From contig JAEPMA010000008.1 of the NCBI GenBank assembly GCA_017644185.1, positions 62,001 to 126,000 of the forward strand: a stretch of DNA of 64,000 nt, in the 5' to 3' direction. The notes under the pieces were generated by a model. The model was not told the DNA's origin and searched no databases. It worked only from the letters and a program-made list of their open reading frames with translations. The position numbers were made by a program, and so were the translations under genes. This DNA is from Rhodospirillales bacterium (lineage in GTDB: Bacteria > Pseudomonadota > Alphaproteobacteria > Rhodospirillales > Casp-alpha2). Positions 22,369 through 33,805 of this stretch are shown in pieces; the stretch's first letter is position 1; each line of letters begins with the position of its first letter.

Positions 22369-25300
22369 CTAGCGTTTCTTGGCCGGCGCCTTCTTGCCGC
22401 CCGCCTTCTTGGCAGCCGGCTTTTTGGCCGCGGATTTCTTAGGGGCTGCTTTCTTGGCTGCCGGCTTTTTGGCGGACGCCTTCTTGGCAGCGGCTTTCTT
22501 CACCGCGGGAGCCGCCGTGGACTTGACCTTACGCGCCGGCGCCGATTTGGCGGGCACACCCTCAACGGTCAGCGCGGAATCGACCAGCGCCGCCTGCTCC
22601 GCCATGTGTTTTCTGGCGAGACCCGTGGCCGGTGCCGCGGCGGCCTTCCGGCCGGCATAACGAACATGTGCCTCGGCATGGCCCATCCGCTCCAGGTGCT
22701 CTTCAAGCGGCTCACGGATATAGAACCAGCTGCCCATGTTGTGAGGCTCTTCCTGGCACCAGACGACTTTGGCGTTCGGGAAGCGGGTAAGTTCTTTTTC
22801 AAGCGCCTTTTCCGGATAAGGATAAAGCTGCTCGACGCGAAGGATGTAGACATCCTTGATGCCGCGTTTGTCGCGTTCCTCAGCCAGGTCGTAGTAAACC
22901 TTGCCCGAACACAACACGACCTGCCTGATCTTTTCGTCTGCGACGAACTCGCCTTCGTCCCAAAGAACGCGGTGGAAGCTTGTGCCCTCACCCATCTCTT
23001 CGAGTTTCGAAACGGCGCGCTTGTGACGCAGCAGCGATTTCGGCGTCATCAACACGAGCGGTTTACGGAAGTCGCGATGGATCTGTCGGCGCAGGACGTG
23101 GAAATAGTTCGCGGGCGTCGTGCAGTTGCAGACCTGCATATTGTCTTCGGCGCAGAGCTGCAGATACCGCTCAAGGCGCGCCGAGGAATGCTCCGGCCCC
23201 TGGCCTTCGTAGCCGTGAGGCAAAAGCATGACCAAGCCCGACATGCGCAACCACTTGGCTTCACCCGACGAAATGAATTGGTCGATGATGACCTGGGCGC
23301 CGTTGGCGAAGTCGCCAAACTGCGCTTCCCATAAAACCAGCATCCCGGGTTCAGCCAGCGAATAGCCGTACTCGAAACCCAGCACGCCGGCTTCCGATAA
23401 CGGGCTGTTCAACACTTCATAAGGCGCCTGACCGAAGCGCAGGTTGTTGAGCGGCGTGAACCTGTCTTCGTTCATCTGATCGACGAGTACCGAATGACGC
23501 TGCGAGAACGTGCCACGCTCACTGTCCTGACCGGAAAGACGCACCGGGTGCCCTTCCAGCAAGAGCGTACCGAACGCCAACGCTTCACCGGTCGCCCAGT
23601 CGATGCCTTCACCGGTGTCGATCATCTTCTTCTTGGCTTCGAGCTGCCGGGCGATCTTGGAATTGAGATGGAAGTTGTCCGGGATATGGGTTAACCCGTC
23701 GCCGACTTCCTTCAGACGGTCGATCGGCACACCCGTGACCCCGCGGCGATCCTCGCCGGATGCGACCGACATCCCGGCCCAGGCGCCGTCCAGCCAGTCC
23801 GCCTTGTTGGCTTTGTAGTTCGACGCCGCATCGAAGTCTTCGTCGAGATGACTCAGGAAATCCGACATCTCCTGGTCGACTTCGTTCTGAGACATGACGT
23901 TCTCACGAACCAGCTTCTGCGCATAAATCTCGCGGGTCGTCGGGTGGGAGCCGATCTTCTTGTACATCAGCGGCTGCGTGAACATCGGCTCATCGCCCTC
24001 GTTATGGCCGTGACGGCGATAACAGATCATGTCGATGACGGCGTCTTTCTTGAACTTCTGACGGTATTCGGTGGCGATCCGCGCCACGTGCACGACAGCT
24101 TCGACGTCGTCGGCGTTGACGTGGAAGATCGGCGCCGCGACCACTTTGGCGACGTCCGAACAGTAAGGAGACGAGCGCGAGTGTTTCGGGTTCGTGGTGA
24201 AGCCGATCTGGTTGTTGATCACGATGTGGATCGTCCCACCCGTCTTGTAGCCGCGCAGGTTCGAGAGATCGAACGCTTCGGGGACAAGACCCTGCCCCGC
24301 GAACGCGGCGTCGCCGTGCAGCAGAAGCGCCATCACTTTTTCACGTTCACTGTCGTTACGCTGGCGCTGTTTGGCGCGCACTTTGCCCAGACAGACCGTG
24401 TTGACGCACTCAAGATGCGACGGATTGGCGGTTAGTGATAAGTGCACCGAACGGCCGTCGAACACGCGATCCGACGACGAGCCCAAATGGTATTTCACGT
24501 CCCCCGATCCGCCGACGTCGTCCGGGCTCGACGAACCGCCCTGGAATTCGTGGAAAATCGCCTGGAACGGTTTGCCCATGACGTTGGCGAGCACGTTTAG
24601 ACGCCCGCGGTGCGCCATGCCGAGGACGATTTCCTCGATGCCCAACTGCGAGCCGCGCTTGAAGATCTGCTCCATGGCGGGGACGAGGCTTTCGCCCCCG
24701 TCGAGCCCGAAACGTTTGGTCCCGGTGAATTTCTTGTCGAGGAATTTTTCGAAACCCTCGGTCTCGATCAGGCGATTGAGGATCGCCTTCTTCCCCATGA
24801 CCGTGAATTCGGGCTGGTTGCGGATGCGTTCGATCCGCTCCTGAATCCAGGACTTTTCGTCCGGATCCTGAATGTGCATGAACTCGACGCCGATGGACCC
24901 GCAATAGGTCTGCTCCAGCACTCGCATGATCTCGCGCATCGTCGCCTGCTCGAGGCCGAGCACGTAATTGATGAAGATAGGACGGTCGAGGTCCTTGTCC
25001 TGAAACCCATACGACATCGGATCGAGTTCCGGGTTCTCTTCACGTTCCTGAAGGCCGAGCGGATCGAGATTGGCGCGCAGGTGACCGCGCACCCGGTAGG
25101 CGCGGATCAGCATCAGCGCACGGATACTGTCCATGGTCGCTTCGCGCACCTGGCGCCCGCTCGATACAGGGGCCGCCATCGCGGCACGGTCAGCTGCCAG
25201 TTGCTGACCGGCGCTCATTTGCTCGGAAAGGGTCTCGAGTTCCCCCTGGTTCAGCACACCGGCATCCGATGGCGCCCATGATGCGCCACGGCGTTCGGTC

Positions 25301-25452
25301 ATCAAGTCGCGGGCATCGTCTTCCAACGAGGCGAAGAAATCCTGCCAGCGGTGATCAACCGAGTGCGGATCGTCCAGGTAACGTTCGTAAAGCTCGGCGA
25401 CGTAAACCTGATTGCCGGAATAAAGAAACTGTGTCGGGTCCATACCGTCCAT
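22369..25452 (-). CDS. sucA: 2-oxoglutarate dehydrogenase E1 with Lys/Ala-rich tail
   Basis: A 1027-residue thiamine-diphosphate E1 that decarboxylates 2-oxoglutarate and succinylates the E2 lipoyl group. The N-terminus (FLYSGNQVYVAELYERYL) and the C-terminal end of the conserved domain (HMAEQAALVDSAL) match the family. Beyond that are about 61 extra residues (967-1027) with 21 Lys and 2 Arg, organised as pentapeptides of the type xAAKK, like histone H1 tails. The tail is not a frameshift: codon use and frame are continuous to the stop. A start four codons later (25443) is also possible. It sits between a cupin gene and sucB. Confidence 0.96.
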   Translation of the reverse strand: MDGMDPTQFLYSGNQVYVAELYERYLDDPHSVDHRWQDFFASLEDDARDLMTERRGASWAPSDAGVLNQGELETLSEQMSAGQQLAADRAAMAAPVSSGRQVREATMDSIRALMLIRAYRVRGHLRANLDPLGLQEREENPELDPMSYGFQDKDLDRPIFINYVLGLEQATMREIMRVLEQTYCGSIGVEFMHIQDPDEKSWIQERIERIRNQPEFTVMGKKAILNRLIETEGFEKFLDKKFTGTKRFGLDGGESLVPAMEQIFKRGSQLGIEEIVLGMAHRGRLNVLANVMGKPFQAIFHEFQGGSSSPDDVGGSGDVKYHLGSSSDRVFDGRSVHLSLTANPSHLECVNTVCLGKVRAKQRQRNDSEREKVMALLLHGDAAFAGQGLVPEAFDLSNLRGYKTGGTIHIVINNQIGFTTNPKHSRSSPYCSDVAKVVAAPIFHVNADDVEAVVHVARIATEYRQKFKKDAVIDMICYRRHGHNEGDEPMFTQPLMYKKIGSHPTTREIYAQKLVRENVMSQNEVDQEMSDFLSHLDEDFDAASNYKANKADWLDGAWAGMSVASGEDRRGVTGVPIDRLKEVGDGLTHIPDNFHLNSKIARQLEAKKKMIDTGEGIDWATGEALAFGTLLLEGHPVRLSGQDSERGTFSQRHSVLVDQMNEDRFTPLNNLRFGQAPYEVLNSPLSEAGVLGFEYGYSLAEPGMLVLWEAQFGDFANGAQVIIDQFISSGEAKWLRMSGLVMLLPHGYEGQGPEHSSARLERYLQLCAEDNMQVCNCTTPANYFHVLRRQIHRDFRKPLVLMTPKSLLRHKRAVSKLEEMGEGTSFHRVLWDEGEFVADEKIRQVVLCSGKVYYDLAEERDKRGIKDVYILRVEQLYPYPEKALEKELTRFPNAKVVWCQEEPHNMGSWFYIREPLEEHLERMGHAEAHVRYAGRKAAAAPATGLARKHMAEQAALVDSALTVEGVPAKSAPARKVKSTAAPAVKKAAAKKASAKKPAAKKAAPKKSAAKKPAAKKAGGKKAPAKKR

Positions 25453-25482
25453 GTGACTAACGCCCGAGGGCGCCTCCCTTTT

Positions 25483-25890
25483 TCATTCCTCGTCAACCCG
25501 CGGCGGCAGGCCGTCTTCCCGCCAGTGGTCCGTCGGTTGCGGTGTCATCGTCATCACCTGAACGCCATCGGGCGCTTCGAAGCGATGCCACGCACCACGC
25601 GGCACCACGACGAAAGACCCGGCGCTCATTTCCAGTTTGTTTTCTTCGTTGTCGACCAAAACCGTCACGATGGCGTGCCCGTCGACAATCTGGACAAGCT
25701 CATCACCGTTCGGGTGGCGTTCCCAGGCGCTGGTGCCCTGGAACTTTGCGGAGAACACCCCGCCGTTTTCCGTATCCGCCAGTCTTGCGAATGCCGCATC
25801 GTGTTCGGGCCCCGACGAGGTCGGAGTCCGGTTCTTGAGAACCGAAAGCGACGCGAACGCCGCCTCGATATCGACGGGGCTCACCGGCAT
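25483..25890 (-). CDS. Cupin-domain protein
   Basis: A 135-residue single-cupin protein. Motif 1 is WERHPNGDELVQIVDG (one His plus Glu, like metal-binding cupins) and motif 2 is VVPRGAWHRFEAPDG, with the final His. An ATG at 25890 fits the protein start and lies seven bases after the sucD stop; longer frames would run into sucD. It is inserted between sucD and sucA on the same strand. Function unknown: a small-molecule-binding or enzymatic cupin is possible, but nothing links it directly to the TCA cycle except position. Confidence 0.85.
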   Translation of the reverse strand: MPVSPVDIEAAFASLSVLKNRTPTSSGPEHDAAFARLADTENGGVFSAKFQGTSAWERHPNGDELVQIVDGHAIVTVLVDNEENKLEMSAGSFVVVPRGAWHRFEAPDGVQVMTMTPQPTDHWREDGLPPRVDEE

Positions 25891-25897
25891 GCGGACG

Positions 25898-26772
25898 TCA
25901 TTTCCCGAGCGCTTTAAGCATCGTTTCACCGATGCCCGCAGGGCTGTCCGTGACATGGATACCGGCCGACTTCATGGCTTCGATCTTGTCGCCGGCGCCA
26001 CCCTTGCCGCCCGAAATGATCGCGCCCGCATGGCCCATACGGCGGCCCGGAGGCGCGGTCAGACCGGCGATAAAGCCGACGACCGGTTTCTTGACCTTGC
26101 TGTCTTTCAGAAGCTGCGCGCCGTCTTCCTCGGCGGAACCGCCGATTTCACCGATCATCACGATGCTCTCGGTTTCGTCGTCAGCCAGGAACATTTCCAG
26201 GCAATCGACGAAGTTGGTCCCGTTGACCGGATCACCGCCGATACCGATACACGTCGTCTGACCGAGGCCGACGGCGGATGTCTGCGCAACGGCTTCGTAC
26301 GTCAGCGTGCCGGAGCGAGACACGATCCCGACCGTACCTTTCTTATGGATGTGGCCCGGCATGATGCCGATCTTGCATTCGTCGGGGGTGATGACACCCG
26401 GGCAGTTCGGCCCGATCAGACGCGTCGACGAACTCTGAAGCGCGCGTTTCACACGCACCATGTCGAGCACAGGAATACCTTCCGTGATGCAGACCGCCAA
26501 GTCGACGCCGGCGTCGATCGCTTCGAGGATCGCATCCGCCGCGAAGGGCGGCGGCACGTAGATCACGGAAACGGTGGCGCCGGTCTTGTCGACGGCGTCA
26601 GCGACGGTATCGAACACCGGAAGATCGAGGTGCGTGGTGCCGCCCTTACCGGGGGTCACCCCACCAACCATTTTCGTGCCGTAAGCGATCGCCTGCTCGG
26701 AGTGGAACGTCCCCTGCGCGCCGGTGAAGCCCTGACAGATGACCTTGGTGTCTTTGTTAACGAGTACGGACA

Positions 26773-26773
<1 letters not shown>
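25898..26773 (-). CDS. sucD: Succinyl-CoA synthetase alpha subunit
   Basis: A 291-residue ligase subunit that binds CoA and carries the phosphohistidine of succinyl-CoA synthetase (succinyl-CoA + ADP/GDP + Pi to succinate + NTP). CoA-binding [15 protein letters not shown] and the active-site region [18 protein letters not shown], which contains the phosphorylated His, are present. It overlaps sucC by one base. Confidence 0.98.
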
Positions 26774-27969
<1,196 letters not shown>

Positions 27970-27986
27970 AGCCTATCCCCGGTTGG

Positions 27987-28012
27987 GCCGCTCCCGGACC
28001 AGCGGGAGCGGC
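27987..28012. other. GC-rich intercistronic hairpin between mdh and sucC
   Basis: A nine-base perfect stem, GCCGCTCCC / GGGAGCGGC, with an eight-base loop. There is no T-tract on the minus strand, so it is more likely an mRNA-processing or stability element than a terminator. Confidence 0.55.
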
Positions 28013-28030
28013 ATTGCCCCTTCGGTCCGA

Positions 28031-29122
<1,092 letters not shown>

Positions 29123-29147
29123 CTAACGGGGGCAAGGATTCACCGGC

Positions 29148-29175
29148 ATTTCGGACCTAGCGGTCCATAATGAAA
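29148..29175. promoter_or_regulatory. Palindrome in the zapE-mdh spacer
   Basis: GGACC-TAGC-GGTCC lies inside broken outer arms ATTTC and GAAAT. It sits 104 bases upstream of the mdh start in the 228-base zapE-mdh spacer, which likely holds the TCA-operon promoter. It could be an operator; no regulator is identifiable. Confidence 0.3.
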
Positions 29176-29272
29176 TAAAGCACCCGATCCCGATTATCAC
29201 ACAGGATGAAGACAGCGGCATGACAGCCACTATCGGAGATCCGTGAACTCGAGCGAAACGGGCCCCTGTTAA

Positions 29273-30424
29273 TTAACCGGCGCCCCGGGCCCCTTCGTCC
29301 TGGTGCGGCAGGGAAATATAGTCGGCGGACTGCATCTCCATGAGCCGGGACACCGTGCGTTCGAACTCAAACGCGCCGTCGCCCTCCGTATAAAGCTCGT
29401 GCGGCGGCACGGCGGCGGAGCAGATCAGGTTGGTCTTGGCCTCATAAAGAGCGTCGACAAGCGTCACGAAACGCTTCGCCACGTCGCGGTTGTGCGGGCC
29501 CAGCTTGGGAATGTCTTTCAAGATCACGGTGTGAAAACGCCGGGCGACCGCCAGATAGTCGCCGGGCCCCAGAGGTTTGGCGCACATATCCTCGAAATCC
29601 ATGATGGCGACTCCTTCAGCAGAGCGCGGGATTTCAACAACCCGTCCATTGACCTCAAGGCCCATCGGCCGGGGCTGGGCGCCAATGGTCAGGCTCTCGA
29701 AGTCCTGTTCCAGTTTTTCGGTCGATTTCTCACCGTTCGGCACCACGTAGGCTTCCATGCCCTGCAGCCGCTCCAGTCGGTAGTCGCGAACGGCGCTGAC
29801 TTCATAAACGTTCATCTTTTCCTGGATCAGGTCGATGAACGGCAGGAACCGGTCCCGCTGCAGGCCATCTTTGTAGAGATCCTTCGGATGGCGGTTCGAG
29901 GTGGTGACGACGACCATGCCCAGATCGAAGAACGCCTCGAACAACCGTCCGAGGATCATCGCATCGGCGATATCGGTGACATGGAATTCGTCGAAACACA
30001 GAAGCCACGCTCGCTCGTGGATGACGCGCGCCAGCGCCGGCACAGGGTCTTTACTATCCGGCACCTTGCCCGCTTTCTGGGCTTCGCGGAAAGCGTGGAT
30101 ACGGCGATGGACCTCCTGCATGAAGGCATGGAAGTGGACACGCTGTTTGTTCTCGACCGGCACGTGATCGAAGAACAAATCCATGATCATCGACTTCCCT
30201 CGCCCGACGCCGCCCCAAAGATAGAGGCCCTTGGGTGCCTGCCGCTTCTTACCCCCACCGATCCCCAGCCGGGCCGCCCAGCCCTGTTTACCCATCTGCG
30301 AATTATAGGCGGCAAGCTCGTCGCCGAGTTTGCTCAGCAGTTCCATCGCGTGGGCCTGTGCCGGATCGGCGTTGATCTTCCCCGATTTGACGAGGTCGTC
30401 GTAAGCGGCTTGCGGTGATGGCAT
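29273..30424 (-). CDS. zapE: AFG1-family ATPase ZapE
   Basis: A 383-residue AFG1/ZapE P-loop ATPase. Walker A is LWGGVGRGKSMIMDLFF, Walker B is LLCFDEFHVTDI, followed by VVTTSNRHPKDLY (sensor). In E. coli ZapE associates with the division ring; AFG1 relatives act in mitochondrial protein quality control. The role here is by homology. It is commonly found upstream of mdh in alphaproteobacteria. Followed by a 228-base spacer before mdh, so the two may be separate transcription units. Confidence 0.93.
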   Translation of the reverse strand: MPSPQAAYDDLVKSGKINADPAQAHAMELLSKLGDELAAYNSQMGKQGWAARLGIGGGKKRQAPKGLYLWGGVGRGKSMIMDLFFDHVPVENKQRVHFHAFMQEVHRRIHAFREAQKAGKVPDSKDPVPALARVIHERAWLLCFDEFHVTDIADAMILGRLFEAFFDLGMVVVTTSNRHPKDLYKDGLQRDRFLPFIDLIQEKMNVYEVSAVRDYRLERLQGMEAYVVPNGEKSTEKLEQDFESLTIGAQPRPMGLEVNGRVVEIPRSAEGVAIMDFEDMCAKPLGPGDYLAVARRFHTVILKDIPKLGPHNRDVAKRFVTLVDALYEAKTNLICSAAVPPHELYTEGDGAFEFERTVSRLMEMQSADYISLPHQDEGARGAG

Positions 30425-30448
30425 CTACGGCGTCCCCCTCAGCCGTTC

Positions 30449-31819
30449 TCAGGCGGCGCCGCGCGCACGGACCGGGGCCACGTTCGCGAACACCTTCTCC
30501 ATCTCGCGGCGGACCCGGTATGCGACACTATCCTGTGGCTCCTCGACGTCCGACCAGCAGATGACCGCATCCTTGGGGAGCGGATGCTTGAGCGTGATCC
30601 CGTGGGCCAACCCGATGGGAACCGCGTCCGCTTCACGGGAATCGGCAGCCGTCATCAGACGCCCCCAGACGGTGAAACCGCCCTCACCGTCGAGTGTTTC
30701 TCCGGCTTCGAGATCGCGCTTGGCGACCGCGACGACATCGCCCTTCCAGTCGCGCGGCGCACCTGTCGGCAACCCCATCAACCCGGCCCAGGCAACGCTG
30801 ACACCCAGTTCCAAACCGATCAGGTGGTACGGACGCCACAATGCCGAGTACTTACCGCTCTCGTCGGTAATCAACCCATAATCCGAGAAGCAACGCTCGA
30901 CGTAATCCGTTGGCGCTTCAAACGTGACGTAAACGCCCCACCGCAGGTCGCCGGGAATATCGATCCCCTCCCGGGTGCGGCTGGAGACGACCTCGACGGT
31001 CCCCTTCTTGTCGAGCACGCCACCGTCCGATGATGGAATGAGCTTCGACGCCAGTTGTCCGGTCGCGCACGGCGGGAACGTCAGCCCCCCGGCCGGGGCG
31101 TCCAGTCCGCACGCATTGGCGACGGCAGCCATCTCGATCGCCGACTTGGTGCCGTCGAGAAACGAGTTGAACATCTTGGCGTTCATGCCGCTTCTTTCCG
31201 CGCGCTCGGGGGTCAGGCCGTAATAATCCCAGACCGTGTCCGGCGTCGAGGCATGGAACTCGGGCATGTAGAGCGTGCCCTTCCCGGCGCAAACCACATC
31301 GAGACCAATGGAGCGCGCCCAATCGACCTGCTCGGCGATCAACGACGGCTGATCCCCGTATGCCAGCGAATAGACGACGTCGGCGGCGTCGGCCTTGCGT
31401 TTAAGAAGCGGGCCCGCCAGCACATCGGCCTCAACATTCACCATCACCACGTGCCGGCCGCGCTCGAACGCCGCCAGCGCATGCTTGATGCCCGCTTCCG
31501 GAACCCCCGTCGCTTCGACCACGACGTCCAGACCGCCGGCATTGATCAAAGCCTCGCTATCCTCGGTGACCCAGGTGCTGCCGTTGGCCAGCGCCTTTGC
31601 CGCCGATGTCGCACCGATCTGCTCATCGGACCAGCCGGTCTCAACCAAAGATGCGTGGGCACGCTTCACATCCAGATCGGCAACAGCCAAAAGGTGCATC
31701 CCCGGGGTACGCCGAACCTGGGACAGGAACATGGTACCGAACTTCCCGGCACCGATGACACCGACCCGAAGCGGGCGGTCTTGTCTTGCCCGTTCTTGCA
31801 GCAGATGGCTGAGGTTCAT
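30449..31819 (-). CDS. NAD(P)-dependent oxidoreductase with SAF domain (COG4091-like)
   Basis: A 456-residue protein: an N-terminal Rossmann domain (RVGVIGAGKFGTMFLSQV), a homoserine-dehydrogenase-like catalytic part (VVVEATGVPEAG, VNVEADVLAGPLLKR), and a C-terminal SAF-type segment (VVAVAKRDLEAGETLDGEGG, then GITLKHPLPKDAVICWSDV). This architecture matches COG4091, annotated as predicted homoserine-dehydrogenase-like proteins; the true substrate is not known to me, and sugar-acid metabolism is one possibility. I start at 31819 with GGAGAG upstream. It lies 24 bases before zapE on the same strand. Confidence 0.82.
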   Translation of the reverse strand: MNLSHLLQERARQDRPLRVGVIGAGKFGTMFLSQVRRTPGMHLLAVADLDVKRAHASLVETGWSDEQIGATSAAKALANGSTWVTEDSEALINAGGLDVVVEATGVPEAGIKHALAAFERGRHVVMVNVEADVLAGPLLKRKADAADVVYSLAYGDQPSLIAEQVDWARSIGLDVVCAGKGTLYMPEFHASTPDTVWDYYGLTPERAERSGMNAKMFNSFLDGTKSAIEMAAVANACGLDAPAGGLTFPPCATGQLASKLIPSSDGGVLDKKGTVEVVSSRTREGIDIPGDLRWGVYVTFEAPTDYVERCFSDYGLITDESGKYSALWRPYHLIGLELGVSVAWAGLMGLPTGAPRDWKGDVVAVAKRDLEAGETLDGEGGFTVWGRLMTAADSREADAVPIGLAHGITLKHPLPKDAVICWSDVEEPQDSVAYRVRREMEKVFANVAPVRARGAA

Positions 31820-31920
31820 GATACGCTCTCCTATGCGGGCGCAGACTCTAACACCGCTTATCGAAGCTTGAAACACTGGCGACATCGCGCCAATTACCCG
31901 TAAACGGACCCGGCAGGACG

Positions 31921-32724
31921 ATGGAACAGGTACTGACGAACGAGGGGGCTATCCGCATCGGCGTATTCGCCGGTGTCCTCGTCGCTATGATGGCGCTTGA
32001 AGCCCTATTACCGCGTCGAAAAAGAACGCTCGGGCGTGGCGCACGCTGGCCGGCCAACCTTATGATCGTCGTCGTCGACACAATCGTCGCCCGGTTATTG
32101 ATCCCCCTCCCCCCCGTCGCGGTCGCCCTCTGGGCGCAAGAGAATGGGATCGGCGCGATGAACATGATCGATCTTCCCGCCGTTCCGGTGATCGTGTTCT
32201 CGGTCGTTTTCCTGGATCTCGCGATCTATGCCCAACACGTGGTGTTTCACAAGGTGCCGATATTGTGGCGGCTACACCGGATGCATCACGCCGACACCGA
32301 AATCGACGTAACGACCGGGATCCGCTTTCACCCCATCGAGATCATCCTGTCGTTGCTGATCAAGATCGCGCTGGTGCTGGCACTCGGCATCCCGGCCGTA
32401 GCCGTGATTCTGTTCGAGGTCATTTTGAATGCATCTGCGATGTTTAATCACGCGAATATGAAGCTGTCGCGCGGGCTCGACCGCCTGCTCCGCACCGTTA
32501 TCGTGACGCCGGACATGCACCGGGTTCACCATTCCTGGCACCCCGAAGAGACCGACAACAACTACGGTTTCTGTCTTTCGGTCTGGGACCGACTGTTTGG
32601 CACCTACACCGCCCAGCCTCGCGAAGGTCATGACGATATGACCATCGGCCTGCACGCGTTTCGCGAGCCCGAGCACCGGGGACTGACCGGTCTCTTGATG
32701 ATTCCGTTCAAAAAAAACCGGTGA
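31921..32724 (+). CDS. Sterol desaturase / fatty acid hydroxylase family protein
   Basis: A 267-residue integral membrane di-iron oxygenase-type protein. His-box motifs: HVVFHK, HRMHHAD and, near the C-terminus, HRVHHSWHPEETDNNYG; these supply the usual eight-histidine metal site. Several hydrophobic helices precede and separate them. Bacterial members hydroxylate or desaturate lipids, carotenoids or hopanoid-like substrates; substrate here unknown. Divergent from the oxidoreductase gene and convergent with the PaiB-like gene. Confidence 0.88.
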   Translation: MEQVLTNEGAIRIGVFAGVLVAMMALEALLPRRKRTLGRGARWPANLMIVVVDTIVARLLIPLPPVAVALWAQENGIGAMNMIDLPAVPVIVFSVVFLDLAIYAQHVVFHKVPILWRLHRMHHADTEIDVTTGIRFHPIEIILSLLIKIALVLALGIPAVAVILFEVILNASAMFNHANMKLSRGLDRLLRTVIVTPDMHRVHHSWHPEETDNNYGFCLSVWDRLFGTYTAQPREGHDDMTIGLHAFREPEHRGLTGLLMIPFKKNR

Positions 32725-32726
32725 CG

Positions 32727-33371
32727 TCAGCCGCCGCTAAGCTCGGCCATCATCCGGGCTGTCGCCCGGTCGTCGTCAAACGAACTATCCGAGAGCGCCT
32801 TGATCACACCCTGGATGTCGCCGGGTTGGCGGTTCTGGCTCATCTTGACCTTGATCTCGATCCTCTCGACCGCCATTTCGAGCGCGACGATCCCCTTGAT
32901 CTGCCTGGAAAGCATCCCTTCCGGCAGTTCTCCCGTCGACCAGTTGCCCGTCTTGTCGCTTTCGAAGGCTGAAACCAGCACATCGAGAATGGCCGCTGCG
33001 CCCGCTTCGTCTTCGACCGCGCGCGGCCTCCCGTGAAGATGAACGGCGGCGTAGTTCCACGTCGGCACCAAAGCGTCATGCGCGTAATAATTCGGCGAAA
33101 CGTAGGCATGCGGACCCGAGAACACCGCGACCGATGCCGATTTTCCATCGAACCGCCCGCCGTGCGGGTTGGCGCGCGCCACGTGCGCGATGATGCGGCC
33201 GTTCGGACCGCCATCATCCAGCCACAGCATCGGCAGGTGCGATATATCGGCGTCGGCGCCCACTTCAGAGGGGAGGGTCATCAAAAGACCGAACGCGTAA
33301 TCGGCAACGATCCTGCGCGCCAGCGCTTGGTCGTCGCTCGCGAAGAACTTGGGCGTATACATGGCCGTCAC
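32727..33371 (-). CDS. FMN-binding PaiB-like protein
   Basis: A 214-residue split-barrel flavin-binding protein of the PaiB/FMN-binding negative regulator family. It shows MYTPKFFASDDQA at the N-terminus, HVARANPH, FSGPHAYVSPNYY and VPTWNYAAVHLHGR, the family signature. PaiB of Bacillus represses sporulation and protease genes, but most members are uncharacterised. Starts at 33371 or 33362 are both possible. Confidence 0.88.
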   Translation of the reverse strand: MTAMYTPKFFASDDQALARRIVADYAFGLLMTLPSEVGADADISHLPMLWLDDGGPNGRIIAHVARANPHGGRFDGKSASVAVFSGPHAYVSPNYYAHDALVPTWNYAAVHLHGRPRAVEDEAGAAAILDVLVSAFESDKTGNWSTGELPEGMLSRQIKGIVALEMAVERIEIKVKMSQNRQPGDIQGVIKALSDSSFDDDRATARMMAELSGG

Positions 33372-33516
33372 TCCGTTCCGCCGTTGTCTGGCATACCAGC
33401 GGCGCCTATATAAAGGGCAGGGTCGCGCTAACGTCTAGGGGAATTCGGAGACCCCGGACAGTGCCTTTATCGCGACCCGAGAGGGAACCACTTATCGAAC
33501 CAACGGGGATAGGACT

Positions 33517-33723
33517 ATGGACGAAGATATCTTCAACATGACGCTGAGGAAGTTCCTCAAGAACGTCGGCATCACCTCACAGCGCGAGATCGAAGGCGCG
33601 GTGCGCGCCGCCATCGAGAGCGGCAAGCTCTCCGGTGACGAGAGCATCAACGCGAAAGTCACGCTCACGATCGAGAGCCTGGGCGTTTCCACCGACATCG
33701 ACGGCAAGATCGATTTGAAGTGA
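33517..33723 (+). CDS. Small DUF6494-type protein
   Basis: A 68-residue protein: MDEDIFNMTLRKFLKNVGIT, a helix (REIEGAVRAAIESGKL), then a beta-like half (AKVTLTIESLGVSTDIDGKIDL). I recognise the pattern as DUF6494, a short alphaproteobacterial family of unknown function. Purine-rich GGGGATAGGA just upstream of ATG supports translation. It stands alone between divergent paiB and convergent sdhB and is followed by a strong terminator. Confidence 0.8.
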   Translation: MDEDIFNMTLRKFLKNVGITSQREIEGAVRAAIESGKLSGDESINAKVTLTIESLGVSTDIDGKIDLK

Positions 33724-33752
33724 CGCGCTGTTAAACCGCGGAACGCACAAAC

Positions 33753-33785
33753 AAAAAAGCCCCCGGTGAAGACCGGGGGCTTTTT
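33753..33785. terminator. Bidirectional intrinsic terminator between DUF6494 and sdhB
   Basis: Ten-base stem AGCCCCCGGT / ACCGGGGGCT with loop GAAG. Six A precede the stem and five T follow it, so it can end both the plus-strand small gene and the minus-strand sdhCDAB operon. Confidence 0.92.
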
Positions 33786-33805
33786 GCGTTCGATGGTGAA
33801 CTGCG

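Noticed and set aside
22369-22560. Frameshift or pseudogene explaining the SucA Lys/Ala tail
   Set aside because: The tail continues the same frame as the conserved domain and ends in a normal stop close to sucB; another enzyme in the operon shows a similar tail.
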